DNA from: Natronosalvus amylolyticus
GTDB lineage: Archaea > Halobacteriota > Halobacteria > Halobacteriales > Natrialbaceae
Assembly: GCF_024298845.1 (NCBI RefSeq)
Contig: NZ_CP101160.1
Span: forward strand, 310,001 to 374,000
DNA length: 64,000 bases
Direction: 5' to 3'
Shown here: positions 18,298 to 26,852 of the stretch, in pieces
Numbering within the stretch: position 1 is the stretch's first letter
How the letters are laid out: each line of letters starts with the position of its first letter
Position numbers and translations under genes: made by a program
The notes under the pieces: generated by a model
Told to the model about the DNA's origin: nothing
Database searches by the model: none
Seen by the model: the letters and a program-made list of their open reading frames with translations, nothing else

Positions 18298-19271
18298 GCT
18301 TTCACCTCCTCGAGCGCGACTGGACGTCCCTCTTCAGCCGAGCGGTTTGCCGCCACCGAGAGTCGAAGCGTCTCGATTCCGTCTTCGACGGTGACTGGTG
18401 GTTCCGTTCCTGCCTCGATGCTTTCGACGAAGGCCTCGAGTTCACGCTGATATCCGCCGGCCGAGAGTGGGCTTGAACTGGTCGTTTCCTGCTCTGTCAA
18501 CGTCATCGTTGTCGGTTGCTCACCGTCGAACTCCAGCAAGCCGTCGTCGCCGGCGAGTTCGAACGAGTGGGTGAGTTCCTGTCCTGCTGGCAGTCCCCAG
18601 GAGGCCTCGACGTATCCGACACCTCCGTCGGCGAATCGAAGGGTGACGTGCCCGTGCTCGCCCTCGTCCCAGCGCGTACGGCGGGCGAACACGTGTTCAA
18701 CCTCGCCACCGACCCAGCGGAGAAAATCGAGGTCGTGAATCGCGAGGTCGAGCAAGACCCCACCGCTGCGGTCCCGGTCGGCGTACCAGTTACCATGGCC
18801 CCAATCGGGGAACGCCGAGAGTCGACGGGCTCGTGCGACGCCAAGGTCCCCGATACCGCCGTCTTCGACGACGCCGCGGGCCTGTGCGTACTGCGGGAAG
18901 AATCGAAGCACGTGTCCCACCATCACTGCTATGTCCGCATCCGAAGCCGCGTCGGCGATAGCCCGTGCGTCCTCGAGCGTCCCAGCGACCGGCTTTTCAC
19001 AAAACACGTCAATACCAGCCCCAGCAGCCGTTTCTACCACGGGTCGATGGGTGGGTGTTGGTGAACAGACGTCGATCACGTCGACCGTGACCTCTTCGAT
19101 CAGATCGTCGACCGTCGAAAAGGAGTCGGCCTCGAGTTGGTGTTGCTCGATAAACTCGTCTGCGGTGCTCGGAGAGGCAACCGCGACGATGTTCGCCCCG
19201 TCGATGCTGTGGTACGCGTTGGCGTGGGTCTCGGCCATGAAACCACTACCCACGATGCCAATGTTGACCAT
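18294..19271 (-). CDS. Gfo/Idh/MocA family oxidoreductase (operon gene 1)
   Basis: 325-residue NAD(P)-dependent dehydrogenase. N-terminal GIVGSGFMAETHANAY is a canonical dinucleotide-binding loop, VFCEKPVAG holds the catalytic Lys of the EKP motif, and GGVLLDLAIHDLDFLRW supplies the catalytic Asp-His pair. It is similar to myo-inositol and 1,5-anhydro sugar dehydrogenases. It is the first gene of a two-gene operon and its stop overlaps the next start. Together with the TIM-barrel isomerases it fits oxidation at a ring hydroxyl followed by isomerisation or elimination, as in 3-keto-glycoside or inositol breakdown. The exact substrate is unknown. Confidence 0.93.
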   Translation of the reverse strand: MVNIGIVGSGFMAETHANAYHSIDGANIVAVASPSTADEFIEQHQLEADSFSTVDDLIEEVTVDVIDVCSPTPTHRPVVETAAGAGIDVFCEKPVAGTLEDARAIADAASDADIAVMVGHVLRFFPQYAQARGVVEDGGIGDLGVARARRLSAFPDWGHGNWYADRDRSGGVLLDLAIHDLDFLRWVGGEVEHVFARRTRWDEGEHGHVTLRFADGGVGYVEASWGLPAGQELTHSFELAGDDGLLEFDGEQPTTMTLTEQETTSSSPLSAGGYQRELEAFVESIEAGTEPPVTVEDGIETLRLSVAANRSAEEGRPVALEEVKA

Positions 19272-19438
19272 ACGTCACACATCGACCGACGGGGTAAAAA
19301 CTGTGCCGACCGCGCGGTTCGTCCGGTGGCCCACGTTCAACGCCCAGCGTTGAGAGATTGCGCTGGCAACGGCAAGCCACGAGTCGAACGTGTCGGCCAC
19401 CGCGTCGCCGAAATTGGTAGTATAGTAATAGTTAATTA

Positions 19439-20962
19439 CTATTTAGCCGATACTAATGGTGTCGAAGCCGCCAAAAACGCCCGGTCTTCCTGCTCCACAC
19501 CGAGGACGTAGAGCAACGCGACGTAGGTTGCCAAGCCGATCACGCCGCCCAGGAGAACGACCGCGGTCCCGGAGAGATAGAAGCCAACCCCGTACATCGC
19601 CGCGGCCGTTCCAATGCCGGCAAAGATTGGTTTGAGATACGCTCGAGTGTACGGGAACAACCCCTCGAGGTACCAGATTTCCACCAGACGGGCGATGTTA
19701 TTGAGTGCACTAACTGTCGCTGTGGCAAACGCGGCACCAACCAGGCCGAACTCGAGGATAAAGTAGTAGTTGAGCGCGACGTTCAACACGCCGAATACCC
19801 ACTGGTTCACCAGCAGAACGTACTGGTGGTCTGAGATCATCAACAGGTAGCCACTGGGACCAACTGCATTGTTGAGTATCTGGCTGACGACGAAGAAGGC
19901 CAACACCGCCGCCCCTGCAGTGAACTCTTCACCGAAAAGACCCAACATCTCCCTGCTGTAGAGGACCGCGACCAGCGCGAGATACAGCGATACGGTAAAC
20001 GCCCAGCGGGTGACCACGCTAAAGATGGTGTTCAGATTCTCGCGGTCACCCTTCGAGTAAAGACGCGAGGCAACGGGCGGAAATAACTGATTCACGCCGG
20101 CGAGTGGGAGGGCCAACAGCGCTGCAAGCAAGAGCGTCACGTTGTAGATGCCCACGGCCGTCGAAGAGAGGAAAAAACCGACCATCAACACGTCTACACG
20201 ACTTCGAAGGATGCCACCGGCGTCTTTCAAAACGAGCGGCACCGAGAGATTGTAATACTCGAAGACGTCACCCGTGTCGGTTTTCGAACGGCGCACCGAC
20301 GGTGTGAGAGCGAATCGAGTGAGAAAAAAGTAGACGGCGACGGCAACCACGATGACGCTCGCAAATACGAGCGATGCCATCAGGCCGTAAAACGAAAGTC
20401 CGAGCGCCAGCGCGAACCCCACGGCGAGAAGCCGTACCACTGGTTTCACGAACTGGTTGACGAAGACCGAGTACTCCAGACGCTCGAGGCTGCGAAACGT
20501 CCCGGTGACGACGGCCGCCATCGTGTCGAACACGAGCAAAATGGCGAACAGTCTGAGTACATCAGTAAGCAACGGATCGCCCAGTGTATATCGGGTGACG
20601 ACCGGGGCAAAGAGAAACAACAGCGCTGCAATCGTGACGCTCGCGACGAACGAGGTCAGGTACGCCAGCCCAACCATGAACCGCTGTTTCGGCTTGTCGT
20701 TTTCGTACTGCGGGACGAACTTGAGCAACGCCGCCGTCGAACCCAGGTTCGTAAAGACGAGCGCGATGACGACGAGCGTCTGTGCGTAGGCATACACACC
20801 GTACAGACTCGTCCCGAGCGCTCGAGTCAGAATAAAATTGAGCAGTAATTCGAGCATGTCGAGGACGATTTTCCCGATAATAAAGAGCGAGGCACCTCTC
20901 GAGATCGACTGTAGCGAACCGACTGTCACGTCGGTTGTACTATCCGCTTTTTCCGTTTCCAT
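19439..20962 (-). CDS. Polysaccharide flippase (MOP/oligosaccharide flippase family)
   Basis: 507-residue integral membrane protein with about 12-14 hydrophobic helices, of the Wzx/AglR-like flippase family. The N-terminal region (SISRGASLFIIGKIVLDMLELLLNFILTRALG) and the following YGVYAYAQTLV segment are typical. It would move lipid-linked glycans across the membrane, as in S-layer glycosylation. The start at 20962 (METEKADSTT) is preferred over an upstream frame opening. No glycosyltransferase gene lies nearby, so it may act on glycans built elsewhere or may be an orphan. Confidence 0.9.
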   Translation of the reverse strand: METEKADSTTDVTVGSLQSISRGASLFIIGKIVLDMLELLLNFILTRALGTSLYGVYAYAQTLVVIALVFTNLGSTAALLKFVPQYENDKPKQRFMVGLAYLTSFVASVTIAALLFLFAPVVTRYTLGDPLLTDVLRLFAILLVFDTMAAVVTGTFRSLERLEYSVFVNQFVKPVVRLLAVGFALALGLSFYGLMASLVFASVIVVAVAVYFFLTRFALTPSVRRSKTDTGDVFEYYNLSVPLVLKDAGGILRSRVDVLMVGFFLSSTAVGIYNVTLLLAALLALPLAGVNQLFPPVASRLYSKGDRENLNTIFSVVTRWAFTVSLYLALVAVLYSREMLGLFGEEFTAGAAVLAFFVVSQILNNAVGPSGYLLMISDHQYVLLVNQWVFGVLNVALNYYFILEFGLVGAAFATATVSALNNIARLVEIWYLEGLFPYTRAYLKPIFAGIGTAAAMYGVGFYLSGTAVVLLGGVIGLATYVALLYVLGVEQEDRAFLAASTPLVSAK

Positions 20963-21111
20963 CGAAGTATGTTCCCGATTCCGTGGGAGACACATATAGA
21001 TTCGTACTTCCATCTGTGAGAAAGGCGCCGCATCGACGTGCACGAACGGATTCGATCAGCACGACGGATTCGATCAGCACGGAACCGTTCAGGAGGGATA
21101 CTCGCGGCCGT

Positions 21112-21927
21112 CTATCGAGGAGCGGACAACGGGTTGGCATCGAAGCCGATGCGTGACATCGTCGTCCGATGCTCGAGCGATTCCCTCGCCGACTCGACCC
21201 ACGCTGGCGGGTCATCCGGGAGCCCTGGGTCGTCAACGAGAACGACCGATAATTCGCTGGTGACCGTCGTTCCGTCTACCGTTTCGTATTCGAACCGATA
21301 GGATTCCAGGTAGCCGTGCTCGGTAATGACCATCCGTAGCGAGCCGTTTTCGTACCCGTACTGTGGCGTTTCGTTTGACTCGAGGACGTACCGGGTTACG
21401 CCATCATCGGTTGTGGCCGTGACGGTGATGTTTTCCATCTCCGTGAGTCCCTGCTCCAGCACTCGATGTTCCGTAAAATGGTATTTCGTCCGTTGCTGAC
21501 TGTAGTACTGGGGCTCATACGTCGAGTTCTCGTCAGCCGGTCCACCAATCCGAGTATATATTGTGGTCTCGTTTGCCCACACATCCATTCCGTCGGTGTG
21601 TGCGTGCGCGGTACCGTCTCCGTCAACGGTCGCGGTAAACGAATGCTCTCTGTCGGTAGTTCCGTTCGGATGCATTTCCGTTCGCGTGTGCTCGAGCGTG
21701 TACGAGTAATTTGCGAGGAAGTCAACGTACGCCTGCCGAACCTCGTACCGGTCCGTTACCGTCTCCTCAGTTATCCCCTGTAAACCGTTTTCAGTCTCTA
21801 CCGGCGTTGGACCATCGACACCGTAGGGATCCCTGTCAGTGTCGTCTCCCGACCCGACAAGTCCGCCACAGCCACTCAAAAGGACGACGGCGACAAGTAC
21901 AACGCAGATTCGTATACGGCGTGTCAT
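21112..21927 (-). CDS. Haloarchaeal lipoprotein of unknown function
   Basis: 271-residue exported lipoprotein: a Sec-type signal followed by lipobox LLSGCGG, then a Gly/Asp-rich linker and a beta-rich domain with many Thr/Asn, resembling the widespread haloarchaeal DUF7537-type family. The start at 21927 (MTRRIRICVVL) is fixed by the signal peptide; the frame is open upstream without family sequence. Such proteins share distant similarity with LolA/outer lipid-binding folds, but no function is established. Confidence 0.8.
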   Translation of the reverse strand: MTRRIRICVVLVAVVLLSGCGGLVGSGDDTDRDPYGVDGPTPVETENGLQGITEETVTDRYEVRQAYVDFLANYSYTLEHTRTEMHPNGTTDREHSFTATVDGDGTAHAHTDGMDVWANETTIYTRIGGPADENSTYEPQYYSQQRTKYHFTEHRVLEQGLTEMENITVTATTDDGVTRYVLESNETPQYGYENGSLRMVITEHGYLESYRFEYETVDGTTVTSELSVVLVDDPGLPDDPPAWVESARESLEHRTTMSRIGFDANPLSAPR

Positions 21928-22081
21928 ATGTCCTGGTGAGCCGCTAGATTCTCTCAGTAATGATAAACGTTCGGGTGAATGACCATTACAGTGGTACGGA
22001 AACCTGCAATCGATCTCGAAGGGTTTCCGGCCCACCGCGGAACAGGTCTTGAAAACCGCGGTGAGTTTCTCTCGGGCGGCG

Positions 22082-22780
22082 TCACTCGAGATACTCGACC
22101 GAGGAATCGTGCAGGCTGGTAAACCCTTCAGCGTACGTGGCACCGGCCTGTCTGCCGACGGCGTGTGCGGTTGCTCGCATGCTCTCGACGAAATCCGTAA
22201 ACTCGGCGTCGATACCCCCGTGTTCCTCGAGCCAGGCGACCTGCGATTCGTGTTCCAGGGCGGCCTGTTCTTTCGTTTCTTCGTGATCGGTGACGTCGAC
22301 GATGACCGTCGGTTCGAACGACGATGTCGGTTTGCCGAAGTAGTACACGTTCGTCGGGTCACACGGTGGGTGCTCGCGCTCGAGCAGCGGCAGCGAAACC
22401 ATATAGTACGCATCAGTCACCAGTCGCGAGGTTGCACGATGGTCCGGGTGCATGTCGTCGGCGAAGTGGGTGAGGATGATGTCGGGTGCCTGTTCGCGGA
22501 TACAATCGACGAGTTTGAGACGGTTCTCGAGGGTGTAGACGACACGTCCGTCCTCGAAATCGAGGAACGTGACCTCGGCACCGAGCACTGCTGCTGCATT
22601 GCGGGCTTCCTCCTCGCGTGTCGCCGCGAGTTCGTCTTGTGTCGTGTCGAAACCGCCGAACTCGCCTCGAGTCATGTACGCGATAGTAACGTCGTCTCCG
22701 CGTGCAGCGTGTTTGGCAAGCGTTCCGCCACAGAAAATTTCGGCATCGTCGGGGTGGGCAACGACGGCAAGGACGTGCAT
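22082..22780 (-). CDS. PIG-L family deacetylase (LmbE-like)
   Basis: 232-residue zinc-dependent N-deacetylase family protein, cytoplasmic. The metal motif AHPDDAE follows the start directly and the second motif MHPDHRA supplies the remaining His. Relatives remove acetyl groups from GlcNAc-type residues, for example in GlcNAc-PI, mycothiol precursors and diacetylchitobiose. The start at 22780 (MHVLAVVAHPDD) is preferred because the family begins this way; a frame open from 22807 adds nine residues. In this island the likely substrate is an N-acetylated amino sugar or aminocyclitol, which would expose an amine for the transaminases. Confidence 0.93.
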   Translation of the reverse strand: MHVLAVVAHPDDAEIFCGGTLAKHAARGDDVTIAYMTRGEFGGFDTTQDELAATREEEARNAAAVLGAEVTFLDFEDGRVVYTLENRLKLVDCIREQAPDIILTHFADDMHPDHRATSRLVTDAYYMVSLPLLEREHPPCDPTNVYYFGKPTSSFEPTVIVDVTDHEETKEQAALEHESQVAWLEEHGGIDAEFTDFVESMRATAHAVGRQAGATYAEGFTSLHDSSVEYLE

Positions 22781-22851
22781 ACACCATGGTGCGTCCGACC
22801 GGAACATAACGTTTCTCCCTCGACTCGGCCAGCTAACGCTCGAGGTAATTT

Positions 22852-22937
22852 CTATAGTAGCCAGTGAAACGATTTACACACCGACCGCGACGCCAGCTTG
22901 CGAGAGGGTGTGCAATGACTTTCACTGGCTACTATAG
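22852..22937. repeat. 86-bp MITE-like repeat, copy B (intact)
   Basis: The termini are perfect 18-base inverted repeats (CTATAGTAGCCAGTGAAA and its complement). No transposase is encoded. Copies at 17118 and 35029 have the same length, and decayed copies lie at 32108 and 42820. The size and terminal repeats fit a non-autonomous element moved in trans. Confidence 0.85.
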
Positions 22938-23022
22938 GGTTCACTCCGACGAACACTTCCAGTGACGGACCGACGGTAAAGCATATGCGTAGGGACGTCA
23001 AACACACTTCGTACACAACACC

Positions 23023-23397
23023 ATGGAAGAGATTCACACCGACAATGCCCCAGCAGCGATCGGACCGTACTCGCAGGGAATGATCGACGGCGACCGAATA
23101 TTCGTCTCCGGGCAGGGTCCCGTAGACCCTCAAACCGGTGACATCGTTAGCCAAGACATCAAAGAACAGACGGCCAGAACGATCGAGAACGTCGAAGCCG
23201 TCCTCGAGGCCGCCGATAGTTCACTCGAAGATATCGTCAAAACAACCGTGTTCGTGACCGACATGGCGAACTACGCTGCTATCAACGAGGTGTACGCGGA
23301 GTACATGAGCGAGCCGTTTCCGGCCCGTAGCGCGGTCGAAGTGGCGGCGCTCCCTATCGACATCGGCGTCGAGATAGAGGTGATCGCGACGCGATGA
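23023..23397 (+). CDS. ridA: RidA family enamine/imine deaminase
   Basis: 124-residue trimeric RidA (YjgF/YER057c/UK114) protein that hydrolyses reactive enamine/imine intermediates released by PLP enzymes such as threonine dehydratase. Family marks: AIGPYSQGMIDGDRIFVSGQ at the N-terminus and the substrate-binding Arg in FPARSAVEVAALP. The stop codon overlaps the next gene's start (ATGA at 23394), so it is translationally coupled to the zinc alcohol dehydrogenase. The window holds several PLP enzymes that could feed it. Confidence 0.93.
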   Translation: MEEIHTDNAPAAIGPYSQGMIDGDRIFVSGQGPVDPQTGDIVSQDIKEQTARTIENVEAVLEAADSSLEDIVKTTVFVTDMANYAAINEVYAEYMSEPFPARSAVEVAALPIDIGVEIEVIATR

Positions 23398-24452
23398 GTA
23401 CCGACGTTACAGCCGACCGCGATGAGGGCCCCCAGCAAGCGATCATCACGGACGGCACGGGCTCGGTATGGACCGAAGAACAAGAAATCCCGGAACCGGC
23501 ACCCGGTGAAGCACTGGTCCGGGTGACGGCGATAGGCATCTGTGGCAGCGATATCGGTCTCATCGGCGGCGAGGGGCCGCCGTGGATGGACCTTCCGGTC
23601 GTTCTCGGTCACGAGGTAGCCGGCGAAGTCGTCGAACTCGGTGAAGGCGTCGAAGACCTCGAGGTCGGCCAACGCGTCGCACTCCACGGCTTCATTTATT
23701 GTGGGACCTGTGGCGCCTGTCGAGACGGCCGATACTACCAGTGTGACGACTTACAGGAGATCGGGTTTACCGTCGACGGCGGCTACCGAAAGTACGCCGC
23801 CTGGCCTGCGTACACGCTCACACCACTCCCTGACGACGTCTCCGACGTACAGGCCAGTCAGATCGATTCGGCTGGCTGTACGCTGCACGCAATGCAGCGC
23901 ATTCAAACGTCATTTACCGATACAGCAGCGGTTCTCGGACCCGGGTCGCTCGGGCTCTACGGCGTCCAACTGCTCCGCGCCCAGGGTGTCAAAGACATCA
24001 TCCTGACTGGGACGCGAGACGAACGTCTCGAGGCTGGTGAAGCACTCGGCGCGACACGAACGGTCAACGTCTACGAGGAAGATCCCGTCGAAGCGATTAT
24101 GGACTTTACCGACGGTCGTGGCGTCGACGTCTGCGTCGAAGCCGCGGGTGCGGGCGACGTGCTGGAAACGTGTCTCCAGAGCGCGGCCAAGCAGGGGAAA
24201 ATCGTGCTAACAGGCGTGTTCGGCGAGAACAAAGAGATCGACCCCGACCACATCGTCGCGAAGGAACTCGAGATAGTCGGCGGCGTGACGTCGTCTCACG
24301 CTGTCGAAGAGGTGATAGAACTCTTCCGACGCGGCGACCTGACGACCGAGGGCGTCGTCACCCACGAGTTCCCCCTCGAGGACTATGAGGAAGCACTGGA
24401 CACCGTTCGCGAACGTCGCGACGGGGTCGTGAAAGCGGTACTGCGTCCGTAG
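23394..24452 (+). CDS. Zinc-dependent alcohol dehydrogenase (sorbitol/threonine DH type)
   Basis: 352-residue MDR dehydrogenase with both zinc sites. Catalytic ligands are seen in GICGSDIG and LGHEVAGEV; the structural four-Cys lobe is CGTCGACRDGRYYQC. The cofactor loop is GPGSLGLYGVQLL. It is expected to oxidise a polyol or secondary alcohol with NAD(P). It is translationally coupled to the upstream RidA gene and separated by one base from the downstream GATase1-like gene, so the three form an operon. Confidence 0.94.
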   Translation: MSTDVTADRDEGPQQAIITDGTGSVWTEEQEIPEPAPGEALVRVTAIGICGSDIGLIGGEGPPWMDLPVVLGHEVAGEVVELGEGVEDLEVGQRVALHGFIYCGTCGACRDGRYYQCDDLQEIGFTVDGGYRKYAAWPAYTLTPLPDDVSDVQASQIDSAGCTLHAMQRIQTSFTDTAAVLGPGSLGLYGVQLLRAQGVKDIILTGTRDERLEAGEALGATRTVNVYEEDPVEAIMDFTDGRGVDVCVEAAGAGDVLETCLQSAAKQGKIVLTGVFGENKEIDPDHIVAKELEIVGGVTSSHAVEEVIELFRRGDLTTEGVVTHEFPLEDYEEALDTVRERRDGVVKAVLRP

Positions 24453-24453
24453 T

Positions 24454-25218
24454 ATGGCTTCAGAGAACCGTGAAACGGACGACGGTGACGGTCCGCGGGT
24501 GTTGCTCGCTGGGGAGTCCTGGCAGACACTTTCGTTCGAGATCAAAGGTCGGAACGTCCTCACCGATTCGACCTACGAGGAAGCAGGCGACCATCTGATC
24601 GCCGCACTCGAGGCTGCAGGAGCCACTGTCGATTTTCAACCGTGTCACGTCGCCGAAACGGAATTTCCCCGCTCTCGAGAGGCCCTCGACGTGTACGACC
24701 TCGTTATACTCAGTGACATCGGGGCAGACACGCTCCAGATCACCCCACGCGTCGCTGCTGGCGAAACCGATGTGGACCGGTGTCGGCTGCTCGAGTCGTA
24801 CGTTCACGACGGGGGCGCAGTCGGTATGATCGGCGGCTACATGAGCTTCGCTGGGGTGGGCGGACAGGCACGCTACGCCCATACCGCGCTGGCGGACGTT
24901 CTTCCCGTCCACATTTCTTCCCACGACGATCGAATCGAGGTCCCAGGAGGGATTGCACCGTTGCGAACGGGTGGCCCGACGTCCATTCCAGATGAATGGC
25001 CTTCGATACTCGGGTACAACCGACTCGAAGCGAAGTCGGAAGCCGATGTCTGGGCCGCCGTCGGAAACGACCCGCTCCTCGTCGTCGGCGAACACGGCAA
25101 CGGCCAGGCGTTCGCCTTTGCAACCGACTGTGCCCCACACTGGGCACCGCTCGAGTTCCTCGAGTGGGTGCGCTTGCCCGACGTCTGGGAAGCGATCATC
25201 GAACAGGTTGTTGCGTAA
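24454..25218 (+). CDS. GATase1-like (ThuA/DUF1355-type) protein
   Basis: 254-residue class I glutamine amidotransferase-like flavodoxin fold. Visible: RVLLAGESWQT, VYDLVILSDIGADTL and the nucleophile-elbow region GGAVGMIGGYMSFAG. The usual catalytic Cys in the elbow is absent (GMIGGY), so amidotransferase chemistry is unlikely. Relatives occur in sugar catabolic loci and some act on keto-sugars. It is the third gene of the RidA-dehydrogenase operon, starting one base after the preceding stop. Confidence 0.85.
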   Translation: MASENRETDDGDGPRVLLAGESWQTLSFEIKGRNVLTDSTYEEAGDHLIAALEAAGATVDFQPCHVAETEFPRSREALDVYDLVILSDIGADTLQITPRVAAGETDVDRCRLLESYVHDGGAVGMIGGYMSFAGVGGQARYAHTALADVLPVHISSHDDRIEVPGGIAPLRTGGPTSIPDEWPSILGYNRLEAKSEADVWAAVGNDPLLVVGEHGNGQAFAFATDCAPHWAPLEFLEWVRLPDVWEAIIEQVVA

Positions 25219-25306
25219 TCCACAGCCTGGAAGGATCGCCAAAATTTCCCGAAACTGCCACGCAGAAATTCACTTTAGAGATCGCTGCACAACGAGTAAC
25301 TGAACG

Positions 25307-25314
25307 TTTATAAG
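25307..25314 (+). promoter_or_regulatory. TATA-like box for the universal stress protein gene
   Basis: TTTATAAG is centred about 27 bases upstream of the ATG at 25337, consistent with a leaderless transcript. Confidence 0.45.
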
Positions 25315-25336
25315 ATACGACCCGAAACGGATCGGT

Positions 25337-25792
25337 ATGGAACGAGCACTGATCGTCCTTGACGATGGAGATTCCGAAAGCGCCCTGCTGCGCGAGGCGG
25401 GCGAGTTAGCTGCAGGCGTCGATGCCGAACTACTATTGTTGGCACTGTTATCGACCGAAGACGTCGAATCCGACCTGGAAACGCTCGAGGCAATTGCCAA
25501 CGTCGAACACACAGAGTACAGCGAAGATACCGTTCGAAAATCGGCCGCCAGGGCAGCTGATTCGCTCGTGGAAGAGGTTTTCGACGATCTGGAGGTCTCC
25601 CACCGATCGGTGGTGACCGTCTCCGACGAGGACCGTGCGGAGGCGATACTCGAAACGGCCTCCGAGTACGACTGTGACCACGTGTTCATCAGTGGACGTA
25701 AGCGGTCACCAACCGGAAAGGTGGTTTTCGGGGATACGACACAGGACGTGTTGCTCAACTTCGACGGTCGCGTCACCGTGGAACTGACGTAA
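25337..25792 (+). CDS. Universal stress protein, UspA family
   Basis: 151-residue cytoplasmic Usp-fold protein. It ends with the nucleotide-binding signature SGRKRSPTGKVVFGDTTQDVLLN, where the spaced glycines bind ATP in family members. The N-terminal beta strand (ALIVLDDGDSESALLREAGELA) is typical. Haloarchaea have dozens of such genes, so its position within the catabolic region may not be meaningful. It is followed after 15 bases by the AAC(3)-family gene. Confidence 0.92.
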   Translation: MERALIVLDDGDSESALLREAGELAAGVDAELLLLALLSTEDVESDLETLEAIANVEHTEYSEDTVRKSAARAADSLVEEVFDDLEVSHRSVVTVSDEDRAEAILETASEYDCDHVFISGRKRSPTGKVVFGDTTQDVLLNFDGRVTVELT

Positions 25793-25807
25793 CCACGAGA
25801 GAGTGAA

Positions 25808-26629
25808 ATGACCGACGACGAGACTATACCAGCGGAGTCGACAGTCACCGGTGATGACCTCGTGGCGGACCTGCGAGCCCTGGGTCTCCAGTCTGGCGAC
25901 GAACTCGTCGTCCACAGTTCGCTCTCGAGTCTCGGTTGGGTCGATGGCGGTGCCGACACCGTCGTCGACGCTTTGAAAACGGTGGTTGGCGTCGAAGGTA
26001 CTGTCGTCGTGCCGACATTCACTCCGTTCGTCGTTCGCGAGGAGCCCTTCGACCGCGAGGGAACCCCATCCCAAACCGGTGCCGTTACCGAAACGCTTCG
26101 GACTCGACCGAATTCTATCCGGAGCGACCACCCCACGCACTCGGTTGCCGCTCTCGGTCCGGCAGCCGAAGCGCTCACGGCTGGTCACGAACTCGATCAA
26201 TCGCTGGGTCGAGACAGTCCGCTCCATCGACTCGCTCAGCGGGGTGGAAAGGTACTCCTGCTCGGTATCGGTCACGAACGGAATTCGACCCTCCACGTCG
26301 CGGAGGCGCTCGCAGAATTGCCGTACAAGACCGGGACGAACGAAGTACTTGTTCGAAAAGAGAGCGGAGACATCGGAACCGTTCACGCGTCGAAGGTCGG
26401 TTGTGGAAAGGGGTTCCCGGTGCTCGAGGCAGTCGCGGACGAGGCGGGCATTCTCACCCGTGGTCGTGTCGGCCAGGCACCGGCACAGGTAGGGGAGGGT
26501 GCAGCGCTTCTCGAAGTTGCACTGGACGTTCTCGACTCCGATCCTGGCTTCTTGCTGTGTGACGAGCCAGGATGCTGGTGGTGCCCAGAAGCCCGCGAGG
26601 CGCTCTCCGCGGTCGATAGTAGCAATTAA
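25808..26629 (+). CDS. AAC(3)-family N-acetyltransferase
   Basis: 273-residue member of the antibiotic/aminoglycoside 3-N-acetyltransferase family, which transfers acetyl from acetyl-CoA to an amine. Motifs: LVVHSSLSSLG, SDHPTHSVAALGP with the conserved His, and LLGIGHERNSTLHVAE. Environmental members acetylate amino sugars or are of unknown substrate; antibiotic resistance cannot be inferred. It lies 15 bases after the universal stress protein gene. In a region with a deacetylase and amino-sugar-type transaminases, an amino sugar or aminocyclitol is the natural candidate substrate. Confidence 0.88.
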   Translation: MTDDETIPAESTVTGDDLVADLRALGLQSGDELVVHSSLSSLGWVDGGADTVVDALKTVVGVEGTVVVPTFTPFVVREEPFDREGTPSQTGAVTETLRTRPNSIRSDHPTHSVAALGPAAEALTAGHELDQSLGRDSPLHRLAQRGGKVLLLGIGHERNSTLHVAEALAELPYKTGTNEVLVRKESGDIGTVHASKVGCGKGFPVLEAVADEAGILTRGRVGQAPAQVGEGAALLEVALDVLDSDPGFLLCDEPGCWWCPEAREALSAVDSSN

Positions 26630-26852
26630 ACATTCCACCACCTATCGCGACTCATCTGTCGGGAGGATGTCCAATGGCTTTCGATCACTTCTGACGATCG
26701 TGGCTCGAGTTTCGAGGACGGGTTTCCCGGTACAGCGCTCGACTCGAGTTGCCGTTTCGACCGTTATTGCGCCCCTCCTCGAACACATTGGACAGCTGCT
26801 CGGGGACACAATCACGATAAGCGAGTTTGTCAGTCAGAGATCCACTGGTATT

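Noticed and set aside
21928-22413. Possible N-terminal extension of the lipoprotein at 21112
   Set aside because: The extension lies antisense within the deacetylase gene and precedes a perfect signal peptide with lipobox, so the start is at 21927.
24460-25242. A 260-codon minus-strand frame across the GATase1-like gene
   Set aside because: Same reason: a shadow of the well-supported plus-strand operon gene, without recognisable domains.
25270-26178. A Ser-rich minus-strand frame over the stress-protein and AAC(3) genes
   Set aside because: Low-complexity Ser/Thr/Arg content is typical of shadow frames in this genome; both sense genes have clear families.
25808-26629. Annotation as an antibiotic-resistance gene
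   Set aside because: Family membership alone does not show resistance; haloarchaeal ribosomes are largely insensitive to these drugs and the context is catabolic.
26780-26852. Frameshift explanation for the short beta-helix protein's early end
   Set aside because: The downstream bases translated in the other frames show no resemblance to the C-terminal domain of the paralogue, so deletion or separate evolution is more likely than a simple frameshift.
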